A DNA stretch of 64,000 nucleotides from assembly GCF_002022005.1 (NCBI RefSeq), contig NZ_CP017258.1:1116001-1180000 (forward strand). Direction: 5' to 3'. The notes under the pieces are model-generated. The model saw only the letters and a list, made by a program, of their open reading frames with translations. It had not been told where the DNA came from and searched no databases. This DNA is from Campylobacter pinnipediorum subsp. caledonicus. GTDB taxonomy: Bacteria > Campylobacterota > Campylobacteria > Campylobacterales > Campylobacteraceae. This document shows, piece by piece, positions 47,352 to 56,323 of this stretch; within the stretch, counting starts at the first letter, position 1; each line of letters opens with the position of its first letter. The position numbers and the translations under genes were made by a program.

Positions 47352-48416
47352 TTGGATACTTTAATATTGCTACTATATATTCATATACCATTTTGTGAAA
47401 GCAAATGCCCATATTGTGCATTTGGTTCTGTTGTAGGAAAAGACTCAAAAGCTAATAGTTATTTTAAAGCTTTAGTAAAAGATTTAAAATTTCAAATATC
47501 AAATTTTAAAAACCTTAAAATTAAAACTGTTTTTATAGGCGGCGGAACACCTAGTGTTATAAATGCAAATTTATACCAAGAAATTTTTGATATATTTTTG
47601 CCGTATTGTTCAAAAAATGTTGAGATAACAAGTGAAGCAAATCCAAACTCAGCATCTTTGGAATGGCTAAAAAAAATGAAAGAGATAGGTGTAAATAGGA
47701 TAAGTTTTGGGGTTCAAAGTTTTAATGAAAAAAAATTAAAATTATTAGGAAGAACACATAACGCTCAAGATGCAAAAAATGCTGTAATAAATGCAAAAAA
47801 TGCTGGGTTTAAAAATATCAATGTAGATATAATTTATTCCACAAAATTTGATAACAAAAAACTTTTAAAACAAGAAATTGAAAGCATAAAACAACTAAAA
47901 ATAAATCATTTAAGCGCTTACTCACTAACACTTGAAGAAAACACACCATTTTACAAAAAAACACAATATCAAAACAATAGCCCAATTTTAGCAAATTTTA
48001 TAATTTCTGAGATAAAAAAAGCTGGGTTTAATCAATATGAAATTTCCAACTTTGGAAAAGCTTGTCAACATAATCTAAACTACTGGAAAGGAGATGAATA
48101 TATAGGCATAGGGGCTTACTCTGTGGGGTTTTACGATAAAAAAAGATTATACGCTAGTGAAAATATGAATAATTACATTAAAAATCCACTAGAAAGAAAA
48201 ATTGAAAACTTATCAAAAGATGATTTATTGCTAGAACATATATTTTTAGGAGCTAGAAGCAAAATAGGAATAGATAAAAAAAAATTAAGCCAAGAACAAC
48301 TCAAAAAAGCTGAAATTTTAAAAAAATCTAGAAAAATTATGGAAAAAAACGGAAGATATTTTGTAAGAAATTTTCTTTTAGCCGATGAAATTGCTCTTTT
48401 TATAAATGAAAATTAA
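47352..48416 (+). CDS. hemW: Radical-SAM haem chaperone HemW (HemN-like)
   Basis: The radical-SAM motif is IHIPFCESKCPYCAFGS (C-x3-C-x2-C), followed by IGGGTPSV and RISFGVQSF. The 354-residue length matches HemW, which binds haem and helps insert it into respiratory enzymes, rather than the ~450-residue coproporphyrinogen oxidase HemN. The start is TTG at 47352; a second in-frame TTG at 47367 (giving MLLYIHIPF) is also possible, and no ATG is near. No strong ribosome-binding site is seen. Confidence 0.87.
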   Translation: MDTLILLLYIHIPFCESKCPYCAFGSVVGKDSKANSYFKALVKDLKFQISNFKNLKIKTVFIGGGTPSVINANLYQEIFDIFLPYCSKNVEITSEANPNSASLEWLKKMKEIGVNRISFGVQSFNEKKLKLLGRTHNAQDAKNAVINAKNAGFKNINVDIIYSTKFDNKKLLKQEIESIKQLKINHLSAYSLTLEENTPFYKKTQYQNNSPILANFIISEIKKAGFNQYEISNFGKACQHNLNYWKGDEYIGIGAYSVGFYDKKRLYASENMNNYIKNPLERKIENLSKDDLLLEHIFLGARSKIGIDKKKLSQEQLKKAEILKKSRKIMEKNGRYFVRNFLLADEIALFINEN

Positions 48417-48481
48417 TCAAATTTTGAGAAAAATAAAGCTAAAATAGACACCTTAAATTGATAAAAGTATAGGACAAAAAT

Positions 48482-48850
48482 ATGTTTGGAATGAGTCTTC
48501 CTGAAATAATAATGATAGCAGTTGTTGCTGTAATAGTCCTAGGTCCTGATAAGCTTCCACAGACTATGGTTAGTATAGCCAAGGTACTAAAAAACATTAA
48601 AAAAAGTGTCAATGATGCAAAAGTAAGCTTTGATCAAGAGATAAAGATAGCAGAGCTAAAAGAAGATGCTAAAAAATACAAAGAAAGTATAGAAAAAACA
48701 ACTCAAAATGTTAGGAAAAAACTCACTTTTGAAGAGCTAGATGAGCTAAAAAAAGGTGTAACTAAAGATATAAATACAATACAAGAGAGTATAAAAAACC
48801 CAACAAAAACGATAAAAAACACAATACTAAACGATAAAGAAGAAAAATAA
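48482..48850 (+). CDS. tatB: Twin-arginine translocase subunit TatB
   Basis: TatB together with TatC binds twin-arginine signal peptides of folded cofactor proteins for export. One N-terminal membrane helix (GMSLPEIIMIAVVAVIVLG) leads to the PDKLPQ hinge and an amphipathic helix, then a polar tail. The length of 122 residues and the pairing with tatC favour TatB over TatA. Molybdoenzymes such as formate dehydrogenase need this route. The stop directly precedes the tatC ATG. Confidence 0.9.
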   Translation: MFGMSLPEIIMIAVVAVIVLGPDKLPQTMVSIAKVLKNIKKSVNDAKVSFDQEIKIAELKEDAKKYKESIEKTTQNVRKKLTFEELDELKKGVTKDINTIQESIKNPTKTIKNTILNDKEEK

Positions 48851-49618
48851 ATGTTTGAAGAATTAAAACCTCATTTAGCAGAACTCAGAAAAAGACTTAC
48901 AATAAGCTTTGTTAGCGTAATAATTGGTTTTTTTGTGTGTTTTAGTTTCTGGAATCCGATACTAGCTTGGATGAGCGAGCCATTAAAAGAGGTATTGCCA
49001 GAAGGAAGCAATATAATTTTTACACAGATACAAGAGCCGTTTTTCACAGCTATGAAAGTTGCCTTTTTTACAGGTCTTATTTTAACACTACCTATAATTT
49101 TTTGGCAATTTTGGTTATTTGTAGCTCCTGGACTTTATGAAAATGAAAAAAAATACGTTATACCTTTTGTGCTTTCAGCGACTTTAATGTTTTTATGTGG
49201 TGCTTCATTTTGTTACTATGTTGTTGTCCCACTTGGTTTTAAATTCCTAGTAAATTTTGGCGGTCAATTATTTACAGCGCTTCCAAGCATAGGTGAATAT
49301 GTTGGATTTTTTACAAAAATATTAGTAGCATTTGGACTAGCATTTGAGCTTCCTGTAATTACATTCTTCTTTGCAAAACTTGGATTAGTTGATGATCAGA
49401 TGCTTAAAAACTATTCAAGACATGCAATAGTTATTATTTTTATATTTGCAGCCGTTATGACACCACCTGATGTTATAAGCCAACTTCTCATGGCTTTTCC
49501 ACTTCTTGGCCTTTACGGAATATCTATAATGATAGCAAAAAAAGTAAACCCCTATAAGAGTGATAATGAAGAAGATGAAACACAATCAAATTCAACACAA
49601 AACAATGCCAATGAATGA
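48851..49618 (+). CDS. tatC: Twin-arginine translocase subunit TatC
   Basis: TatC is the six-helix core of the Tat translocon. FEELKPHLAELRKRL at the N-terminus contains the conserved HLxELRxRL signal-peptide-binding region, and six membrane segments follow (FVSVIIGFFVCF to LLGLYGISIMIA) with PVITFFFAKLGLV. The 255-residue length is normal. A polar tail overlaps queA by 8 bases. Confidence 0.95.
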   Translation: MFEELKPHLAELRKRLTISFVSVIIGFFVCFSFWNPILAWMSEPLKEVLPEGSNIIFTQIQEPFFTAMKVAFFTGLILTLPIIFWQFWLFVAPGLYENEKKYVIPFVLSATLMFLCGASFCYYVVVPLGFKFLVNFGGQLFTALPSIGEYVGFFTKILVAFGLAFELPVITFFFAKLGLVDDQMLKNYSRHAIVIIFIFAAVMTPPDVISQLLMAFPLLGLYGISIMIAKKVNPYKSDNEEDETQSNSTQNNANE

Positions 49619-50630
49619 TATAAATGCCCTTTCTAGTTACGACTATAATTTACCAAATGAATTAATAGCAAATGAACCAATTATGCCAAAAGAGGACGCA
49701 AAACTCTTGGTATACCATAAAAACAGCAAAAAAATACAACATCTAAAATTTGGAGACTTGGCAGATATCTTACCTGAATGTGCTGTCATTTTTAATGATA
49801 CAAAAGTTATAAAAGCAAGAATCATAGGCAAAAAACAAAGTGGTGGTCAAACAGAAATAATGCTAAATCAACCACTTGGTGATGGTAAATTTAGTGCATA
49901 CATAAGAGGCAAAGTAAATCAAGGAAGCATGCTAATCTTTGATAACGATATAAATGCGGAAGTCTTAAAGCTAAATGATGATGGAACAAGAGTGGTTAGT
50001 TTTTTAAAATCAAATAAAAAATTAGACACAAATGAGATATTTAAAGAGCTAGAAATTATAGGACATATACCTCTACCTCCATATATAAAAAGACCAGATA
50101 CAAAAGAAGATGAAAGCTGGTATCAAAGCATATTTGCACAAAATTCTGGTGCAGTTGCAGCACCAACAGCAAGTCTTCACTTTTCTAATGAAATGCTTGA
50201 AAAAATAAAAAAAGCGCACAAAACATCATATATAACTCTTCATGTTGGGGCTGGAACATTTAAAGGTGTTGAAAGCGAAAATATAAATGAGCACAAAATG
50301 CATAGTGAGTTTTTTAGTATACCACAAGCAACACTAGACATAATAAACTCAAACACACCTATATTAGGTGTTGGAACAACTGTAACTAGATGTATAGAAG
50401 AGTATGCTAGAAGCAAAAAAGAGAGTGGTTTTTGCAATCTTTTTTTAAATTTAAACAATCCGCCTATAAGACAACAATATCTACTTACAAATTTTCATTT
50501 GCCAAAATCAACATTAATAATGTTAGTAAGTAGCTTTATAGGGCTAGATGAAACTATGGAAATTTATAAAACAGCTATAGAAAATAAGTATAGATTTTAC
50601 TCCTATGGAGATGGGATGATAATAATATGA
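49611..50630 (+). CDS. queA: tRNA preQ1(34) S-adenosylmethionine ribosyltransferase-isomerase
   Basis: QueA transfers and isomerises ribose from SAM to preQ1 in tRNA, giving epoxyqueuosine. LPNELIANEPIMPKEDAKLLV near the N-terminus, APTASLHFSNEML, LHVGAGTFKGV and the LPKSTLIMLVSSFIG end are family motifs. The ATG at 49611 is chosen because it gives the standard N-terminus and overlaps tatC only by 8 bases; upstream ATGs lie deep in tatC. Length 339 residues. Confidence 0.94.
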   Translation: MNDINALSSYDYNLPNELIANEPIMPKEDAKLLVYHKNSKKIQHLKFGDLADILPECAVIFNDTKVIKARIIGKKQSGGQTEIMLNQPLGDGKFSAYIRGKVNQGSMLIFDNDINAEVLKLNDDGTRVVSFLKSNKKLDTNEIFKELEIIGHIPLPPYIKRPDTKEDESWYQSIFAQNSGAVAAPTASLHFSNEMLEKIKKAHKTSYITLHVGAGTFKGVESENINEHKMHSEFFSIPQATLDIINSNTPILGVGTTVTRCIEEYARSKKESGFCNLFLNLNNPPIRQQYLLTNFHLPKSTLIMLVSSFIGLDETMEIYKTAIENKYRFYSYGDGMIII

Positions 50631-51445
50631 AAGAGTTTGATCTAGTAAGTGGTTTGAATTTTTTGCTTGAAACACTTTACTATGATGCTATATCTACAAA
50701 TAATAAAATTTTATTTGATTATGATTTGTCCTATCCTAGAGTTTTTGTCGGAGAAAAAGAGAGGCTTATTAAAACATTAGAATATTCGGCAAAATCTCTT
50801 CTTTATGCAAACACACAATCACAAATAATAATATCATTTAAATTAACGAATTATGATAGAAATAGAGTATTTTTTAGAATAACTATAAATTTAAATCAAA
50901 ACAAACAAAGCGACAATAATCTAGATAAAAAAAATATACAATACCTAAATAAGTGGATAAAATATTCAGATTATGAAGTAATTATAAAAAACAACAAAAT
51001 AATATTAGATATAAAATTAACATTAGGTTCTAAAAGAGATAGCTTTTATGAATTTTTTCACCTAAACAGTCATTTTGAAAAATCAAAAAAATATCATGCC
51101 ATAGTTGCCTATGAAAACAAAGACGGTTTCAATATCTTAAAGAATCAATTACTCTCAATGGATATAAACATAATTCAAAAAAATGACTATGAAACTTTTA
51201 TGAAACATATGAAAGATGCTATATATAAGCCAAATTTAATATTTTTGTATCAAAATTTTTTAACAAAAAAAAATATTTTTGAAGAGATATATAAAATACA
51301 AAAAATTAAAAACTTTTCAATAATCATTATATGCGACAACGAAAATAATATAGACAAAAAAATAATAAAAGATAGCATAATACTCAGACAACCATATACA
51401 TATGATTTATTAATTGCGATTTTAAATTTAACACAAAACAAATAA
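50627..51445 (+). CDS. Hypothetical protein resembling a degenerate hybrid histidine kinase
   Basis: I do not recognise the exact family. The first ~120 residues follow the pattern of a kinase ATPase domain (ILFDYDLSYPRVFVGEKERL, then LEYSAKSLLYAN and IIISFKLT) but lack the N-box Asn and the glycine-rich lid. From about residue 158 the fold looks like a receiver domain (HAIVAYENKDGFNILKNQLL to DSIILRQPYTYDLLIAIL) without a convincing phospho-acceptor aspartate. There is no membrane helix or phospho-His region. It overlaps queA by four bases and ends the operon. Confidence 0.7.
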   Translation: MKEFDLVSGLNFLLETLYYDAISTNNKILFDYDLSYPRVFVGEKERLIKTLEYSAKSLLYANTQSQIIISFKLTNYDRNRVFFRITINLNQNKQSDNNLDKKNIQYLNKWIKYSDYEVIIKNNKIILDIKLTLGSKRDSFYEFFHLNSHFEKSKKYHAIVAYENKDGFNILKNQLLSMDINIIQKNDYETFMKHMKDAIYKPNLIFLYQNFLTKKNIFEEIYKIQKIKNFSIIIICDNENNIDKKIIKDSIILRQPYTYDLLIAILNLTQNK

Positions 51446-51464
51446 CACAAAAACTAAGTGTTAT
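51442..51464 (+). terminator. Weak hairpin after the degenerate-kinase gene
   Basis: ATAACAC (51442-51448) pairs with GTGTTAT (51458-51464) around a 9-base loop, overlapping the stop codon. No T tract follows. Confidence 0.4.
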
Positions 51465-51547
51465 CTAACATTATTACAATAAAAAATTTATTAAATTTAT
51501 TTAATTTAAAAATAACAAAATAATATATGTAAAAATAAAATCCAAAA

Positions 51548-51580
51548 GTTTATATAAAATTAAATTATTTTTATATAAAC
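51548..51580. repeat. Perfect 11-bp inverted repeat upstream of aspA
   Basis: GTTTATATAAA and TTTATATAAAC flank an 11-base spacer. It could be a hairpin or an operator. Low base complexity lowers the weight. Confidence 0.4.
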
Positions 51581-51879
51581 CAATTAATATAAATTAATTA
51601 GTTTTTGTTATTTATATGCGTATATAATAAATATTTTTTGTTAGATATATATAATTTTTATATTCTTTCCTTAAAAAATATTATTTTTTTACTGAATTTT
51701 ATGGCTATTTGTATAACAAAAAAGTTATTTTTTATGTTTTATAGCTGTTTTTATAACTATTTTAATTAAATTTTACTTATAAGATTAAAGTAATATATAT
51801 TTATAATACTAAAAATGGATATTTAGATAAAAACTTAAAATATAAAATAAAAATTAAACTTTTTTACTAAAAATTATAT

Positions 51880-51885
51880 TATAAT
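51880..51885 (+). promoter_or_regulatory. -10 box of the aspA promoter
   Basis: TATAAT, 31 bases before the aspA ATG. Confidence 0.5.
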
Positions 51886-51916
51886 TTCAAAATATTTTTT
51901 ACACAAAGGATATAAA

Positions 51917-53317
51917 ATGGCTACTAGAAAAGAGCATGATTTTATAGGAGAACTTGAAATAGACGACAGTGTCTATTATGGTGTGCAAACATTTAGAGCA
52001 CTTGAAAATTTTGTAATTAGTGGAAAAACACTAAAAGAATATCCATTTTTCATTAAAGCTTTTGCTCAAATAAAAAAAGCAGCTGCTTTATCAAACAAAG
52101 AAGTCGGAGTATTAGAAGCAGACAAAGCTGATTTTTTAGCGAAAGCTTGCGATAAGATAATAAATGGCGAGTTCGCAGATCAATTTGTAGTAGATATGAT
52201 TCAAGGTGGTGCTGGAACATCAACAAATATGAACTTAAATGAAGTTATTACGAATATCGCGCTTGAACTTATGGGACATAAAAAAGGCGAATACCAATAT
52301 CTACATCCAAACGACCATACAAATTTAGGTCAAAGCACAAATGACACATATCCTAGTTCTATAAAAGTTGCAGTTTATTCCAAAATGACTGATTTATTAG
52401 ATGCTATGAACTTATTAAAAGATGAGCTTGAAAAGAAAGCAAAAGAGTTTAAAGATATAATAAAAATGGGAAGAACCGAGCTAGAAGATGCAGTTCCTAC
52501 AACTCTTGGAAATACATTTAATGCATTTGCAACTTATATAAAAAGCGATATAGAAAAAATTACAGCAGCAAGAGAATCAATGAGATATCTAAATATGGGT
52601 GCTACTGCTATAGGAACTGGTATAAATTGCCATCCTGATTACAAAAATGTAATAGAAAAAAAATTAAGTGAGATAGTTGGTGTTGAGTTTAAAAAAGCTA
52701 ATGATTTTATAGCTGCTACACAAGATACTGCTGATTTTGTTCATGTAAGTGGAGCTTTAAAAACAGCTGCCGTTAGACTAAGTAAAATAGCAAACGATTT
52801 GCGTTTAATGAACTCTGGACCAAGATGTGGATTAGGAGAGATAAATTTACCACAAATGCAACCGGGAAGTTCTATAATGCCTGGAAAGGTAAATCCTGTA
52901 ATATGTGAAGTTGTAGGAGAAGCTTGCTACGAAGTAATAGGTAACGATACAACAATTATGCTTTGTTCTGAAAGAGGAGAATTTGAATTAAATGCTTTTG
53001 AACCAGGTATAGCATATGCCTTATTTAATTCACTAATTATATTAGAAAATGCTATGAAAACTATGGCAACAAAAGCTATAAAACATTTAACTGCAAATCC
53101 AGAAGCTTGTTTAAAATCAGTGCTTGGTTCTGTAGGTATAGTAACAGCATTTAATCCGCATATAGGATATGAAAAGTCAGCAAGTATTGCAAAAGAAGCT
53201 CTAAAAACTGGAAAACCAGTTGGAGAAATATGCCTAGAAAGAGGATATTTAACAAAAGAGGAAATAGATAAAATTTTAGAGCCAAAAAATATGCTAAATC
53301 CTAGCATGACAAGATAG
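51917..53317 (+). CDS. aspA: Aspartate ammonia-lyase
   Basis: AspA turns aspartate into fumarate and ammonia, giving campylobacters both carbon and an electron acceptor. The fumarase/aspartase signature GSSIMPGKVNPV and segments QGGAGTSTNMN and GQSTNDTYPS are present in 466 residues. RBS AAAGGAT precedes the ATG. It is directly followed by the C4-dicarboxylate carrier dcuA, so aspartate uptake, deamination and succinate export are linked. Confidence 0.97.
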   Translation: MATRKEHDFIGELEIDDSVYYGVQTFRALENFVISGKTLKEYPFFIKAFAQIKKAAALSNKEVGVLEADKADFLAKACDKIINGEFADQFVVDMIQGGAGTSTNMNLNEVITNIALELMGHKKGEYQYLHPNDHTNLGQSTNDTYPSSIKVAVYSKMTDLLDAMNLLKDELEKKAKEFKDIIKMGRTELEDAVPTTLGNTFNAFATYIKSDIEKITAARESMRYLNMGATAIGTGINCHPDYKNVIEKKLSEIVGVEFKKANDFIAATQDTADFVHVSGALKTAAVRLSKIANDLRLMNSGPRCGLGEINLPQMQPGSSIMPGKVNPVICEVVGEACYEVIGNDTTIMLCSERGEFELNAFEPGIAYALFNSLIILENAMKTMATKAIKHLTANPEACLKSVLGSVGIVTAFNPHIGYEKSASIAKEALKTGKPVGEICLERGYLTKEEIDKILEPKNMLNPSMTR

Positions 53318-53355
53318 TTTTAGTAATTAATCTAAGTGTAACAATAAATTTGCTA

Positions 53356-53366
53356 TTATTTTTACA
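53356..53366 (+). promoter_or_regulatory. TTATTTTTACA element upstream of dcuA
   Basis: Identical to the 11-mer repeated three times between mccA and the BCCT transporter gene. It lies 47 bases before the dcuA ATG. Confidence 0.35.
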
Positions 53367-53412
53367 TTGTTTAAAGCAATATTTTAAATAAATTTAAGGA
53401 AGGAGATATTAC

Positions 53413-54753
53413 ATGGATATAATGTTAATTTTACAAATCATAGTCCTTTTTGGTGGTATCTATTTAGGTGTTAAATTAGGTGGTATGGGCATAGGCTATG
53501 CTGGAGGTCTTGGTGTTATTGTATTAACAATTGGTCTTGGCATGAAGCCAGCTAATCTACCTTGGGATGTTATTTTAATCATTGCATCGGTAATATCTGC
53601 AATAACAGCTATGCAAGTCGCCGGTGGACTTGATTATATGGTTCAAATAGCAGAAAAGTTTTTAAGAAAAAATCCGAAATACATAAACTATCTAGCACCA
53701 ATAGTAACATACTTATTAACAGTATTTGCAGGAACTGGACATACTGCATTTTCAATACTACCAGTTATTACAGAAGTTGCGAAAGGACAAAATATAAAGC
53801 CATCCGCTCCACTTGCATTATCAGTTGTATCATCTCAAGTAGCAATTACAGCAAGTCCTATAAGCGCTGCTTTTGTTGCTATGACTGGTGTTTGCGAACC
53901 ACTAGGAGTTAGCTACCCAATATTGTTATTAATTTGTATTTCTACAACATTTGGGGCTTGCTTAATCACGTCTTTTATAGTAAATAAATTTTATGACTTA
54001 GATCTTTCAAAAGACCCTATATATCAAGAAAGATTAAAAAAAGGTCTTATAAAAGAGCTAAAAGGACAAGAACATAAAGAACTTCTTCCTTATGCAAAAA
54101 GATCAGTTGCAATATTTGGTATAGGTGTTTTAGCTGTTGTTATATATGCACTAGCCATATCAAATAGTATTAAGCTAATAGATCCTGTAATACTTGGTAG
54201 AGATGGCGCAATAATGAGCTTTATGCTAACAATAGGTGCATTTATAGTAATATTTTGTAAAGTTGATACGAGCAAACTTTTATCAACTAGCACATTTCAA
54301 AGCGGTATGAATGCGTGCATATGTGTTCTTGGTATAGCTTGGCTTGGAAGCACATTTGTTGCTGGACACATAGATTCAATAAAAGAAATAGCATCTGAAG
54401 TAGTAACCAAATATCCTTATATATTAGCAATTGCTCTTTATTTTGTAAGTTGTCTTCTTTATTCACAAGCAGCAACAACAAAGATAATGATGCCAGCTGT
54501 TGCAATTGCCATGGGAATGACTACTCCTGAAAACTCAGGACAAATTTGGATTTTAGTAGCATCATTTGCTGCCGTTTCTGGTCTATTTGTTCTTCCTACA
54601 TATCCAACAACACTTGGAGCTATTGCAATGGACGACACAGGAACAACAAAGGTTGGTAAATTTATAATAAACCACTCATTTTTTATTCCTGGCACAATAA
54701 TGGTAACTATATCTGTTATGCTTGGATTTATTGTTGCACCAATTTTAATCTAA
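53413..54753 (+). CDS. dcuA: Anaerobic C4-dicarboxylate transporter DcuA
   Basis: Dcu carriers exchange aspartate or fumarate for succinate. The 446-residue protein has about 10-12 membrane helices with GGIYLGVKLGGMGIGYAGGLGV at the N-terminus and FAGTGHTAFSILPVITEVA, typical of DcuA/DcuB. The neighbouring aspA favours DcuA. RBS AAGGAAGGAG precedes the ATG. A strong hairpin follows the stop codon. Confidence 0.93.
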   Translation: MDIMLILQIIVLFGGIYLGVKLGGMGIGYAGGLGVIVLTIGLGMKPANLPWDVILIIASVISAITAMQVAGGLDYMVQIAEKFLRKNPKYINYLAPIVTYLLTVFAGTGHTAFSILPVITEVAKGQNIKPSAPLALSVVSSQVAITASPISAAFVAMTGVCEPLGVSYPILLLICISTTFGACLITSFIVNKFYDLDLSKDPIYQERLKKGLIKELKGQEHKELLPYAKRSVAIFGIGVLAVVIYALAISNSIKLIDPVILGRDGAIMSFMLTIGAFIVIFCKVDTSKLLSTSTFQSGMNACICVLGIAWLGSTFVAGHIDSIKEIASEVVTKYPYILAIALYFVSCLLYSQAATTKIMMPAVAIAMGMTTPENSGQIWILVASFAAVSGLFVLPTYPTTLGAIAMDDTGTTKVGKFIINHSFFIPGTIMVTISVMLGFIVAPILI

Positions 54754-54760
54754 CCCAAAT

Positions 54761-54792
54761 TATCAAGCTGAGATAAAATTCTCGGCTTGATA
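54761..54792 (+). terminator. Strong terminator after dcuA
   Basis: TATCAAGCTGAG (54761-54772) pairs with CTCGGCTTGATA (54781-54792), a 12-bp stem with one G-U and an 8-base loop. It lies 7 bases after the dcuA stop. Confidence 0.7.
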
Positions 54793-54795
54793 AAT

Positions 54796-54822
54796 TAAAA
54801 AAATAATCTTTTTTGCCGATAT
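54796..54822 (+). promoter_or_regulatory. Sigma-28 (FliA) promoter
   Basis: TAAA (54796-54799), 15 bases, then GCCGATAT (54815-54822). This matches the flagellar sigma-28 consensus TAAA-N15-GCCGATAA at all but the last base, with exact spacing. It lies 32 bases before the ATG of the next gene. Confidence 0.75.
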
Positions 54823-54854
54823 ATATATATAAATTAAGCAATAAAGGATTATAT

Positions 54855-55424
54855 ATGCAAATCAACTCATCTTTTTCAAACATTAATCAGCAAAATATAA
54901 ATAAAACTAAGCAAAATGAAAATAAATTTGAAAATTTAGATGCAACAATGAATGCAAAACAAATTTCAAATTCATATTTTTTACAATACTCTAAACAAAT
55001 AGAGCAAACAAGTTCATCAAGCATAAATGCACAATCATCTATTTTTGGTATATCAAATATAAATATACCAGATAATTTAGCTGAAATTTTAAAAGATATA
55101 GATCTAGATAAAATTGGCTATAACGGCAAAAATATAACAGAATTATCAAAAGAAGAAGCGGCTGAACTTGTAAGTGAAAATGGTTTTTTTGGAATATCGC
55201 AAACATCAGAAAGAATAGCAAATTTTATAATAAATGGTGCTGGAGATGATGTAGAAAAATTAAGAGCTGGTAAAGAAGGAATGTTAAGAGGTTTTAAAGA
55301 AGCTGAAAAATTATGGGGTTCAAAACTTCCTGAAATTTCGCAAAAAACAATTAAAAAATCAATACAAGAGGTTGATAAAAAACTAGCTGTGCTTGGCGCC
55401 GATGTTTTAAATGTGTCAGCTTAA
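54855..55424 (+). CDS. Probable FliA-dependent protein of unknown function (189 aa)
   Basis: The protein has a polar Asn/Gln/Ser-rich N-terminal half without a Sec signal, and a conserved-looking C-terminal half (ITELSKEEAAELVSENGFFG, then RIANFIINGAGDDVEKLRAG and KEAEKLWGSKLPEISQKT). The latter recalls proteins of Campylobacter and Helicobacter annotated, probably wrongly, as hydrogenase-4 component G (DUF5610-like). The ATG at 54855, with AAAGGA upstream, is chosen over a start at 54813 that would precede the promoter. The upstream sigma-28 box suggests co-expression with late flagellar genes, and export by the flagellar apparatus is possible. Confidence 0.75.
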   Translation: MQINSSFSNINQQNINKTKQNENKFENLDATMNAKQISNSYFLQYSKQIEQTSSSSINAQSSIFGISNINIPDNLAEILKDIDLDKIGYNGKNITELSKEEAAELVSENGFFGISQTSERIANFIINGAGDDVEKLRAGKEGMLRGFKEAEKLWGSKLPEISQKTIKKSIQEVDKKLAVLGADVLNVSA

Positions 55425-55427
55425 TAA

Positions 55428-55458
55428 AATTTTGTCCTAAATTTATTAGGACAAAATT
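55428..55458. terminator. Bidirectional terminator between the FliA-dependent gene and sppA
   Basis: AATTTTGTCCTAA (55428-55440) pairs perfectly with TTAGGACAAAATT (55446-55458), loop ATTTA. It serves two converging genes. Confidence 0.75.
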
Positions 55459-55459
55459 A

Positions 55460-56323
55460 TTATTTTATCTTTGGTGAAAAAATTAGACTTATAAAAGAAT
55501 TAACACTATCAGATGTTATTTTTTGTATTATTTTTTCTATTTTTGGTGTCTCTTGCCAAATTGGTATATCAACATTTGATATATTTTCAAGCTCTTTTTT
55601 AGCATCAAAATAACCACCAAGCTCATCTATAAGGCCAACTTTTATAGCATCACCTGCTAAAAATACCCTTGCATTAGCCCATTCATTTATATTTTCTAAT
55701 TTCAAATTTCTAGCCAAAGAAACATCAGTAGTAAAAAGCTCATATGATTTATCAACCAACTCTTGAATACTTTGTCTTTCAACCTCACTCCACTCTCTAG
55801 TAAATGTTCCGGCCTCTTTAAACTCACCAGCCTTTACCACTTGTTCTTTTATACCTATTTTACTAGCAAGTTCTGATATATTTGGGGCTTGCATTATAAC
55901 ACCTATAGAGCCTATAAAAGAGCCTGGATTGGCTATTATTTTATCAGCGTTCACACCGGCATAATAACTACCGCTCGTCATACTTCCGGCCGCATAAGAG
56001 ACAACTTTTTTTTCAAGTTTTAGTTTTTTAACCTCCATAGCTATCTCAACACTAGGGCTTAAAGAACCACCGGGGCTATCTATATAAAGCAAAACACCTT
56101 TTATGTTTTTATCATTTCTTATATTTTCAAGCTTTTTAATAACCTCATCGGCATTAAAAATAGCACCTCTTATATCAACTTGCGCTAAATTTGAACTTTT
56201 TACATCAGTTTCAGGTGAAAAAACCAAAAACAAGATTAATAAAAAAATCAAAGCCTTAAAATAGTTATTTATAAACTTAAAAATAGCAATTATTGGTAAA
56301 AAAATATTTTTTAAAAATTGCAC
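55460..56323 (-). CDS. sppA: Signal peptide peptidase SppA
   Basis: SppA is a membrane-bound serine protease that degrades released signal peptides. One N-terminal membrane helix (KALIFLLILFLVF) leads to a ClpP-like domain with LLYIDSPGGSL, the catalytic serine in AGSMTSGSYYAG, and GSIGVIMQAPN. At 287 residues it is the short type. The start is GTG, preceded by AGGAGG inside the end of the mqnF gene. The order aroQ-amidohydrolase-sppA is the same as in C. jejuni as I recall. Confidence 0.92.
   Translation of the reverse strand: MQFLKNIFLPIIAIFKFINNYFKALIFLLILFLVFSPETDVKSSNLAQVDIRGAIFNADEVIKKLENIRNDKNIKGVLLYIDSPGGSLSPSVEIAMEVKKLKLEKKVVSYAAGSMTSGSYYAGVNADKIIANPGSFIGSIGVIMQAPNISELASKIGIKEQVVKAGEFKEAGTFTREWSEVERQSIQELVDKSYELFTTDVSLARNLKLENINEWANARVFLAGDAIKVGLIDELGGYFDAKKELENISNVDIPIWQETPKIEKIIQKITSDSVNSFISLIFSPKIK

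Larger units (their letters stand above)
51446..51916. other. A+T-rich gap upstream of aspA
   Basis: About 470 bases with no gene and very few G or C. It holds an 11-bp perfect inverted repeat GTTTATATAAA (51548-51558) / TTTATATAAAC (51570-51580), a pair of similar stretches near 51703 and 51740 (GCTATTTGTATAAC and GCTGTTTTTATAAC), and the aspA promoter. Long leader regions upstream of aspA suggest multiple control sites; none is identified. Confidence 0.55.

Noticed and set aside
54813-54854. Upstream start for the FliA-dependent gene at 54813
   Set aside because: This start overlaps the sigma-28 -10 box, and the ATG at 54855 has its own ribosome-binding site.
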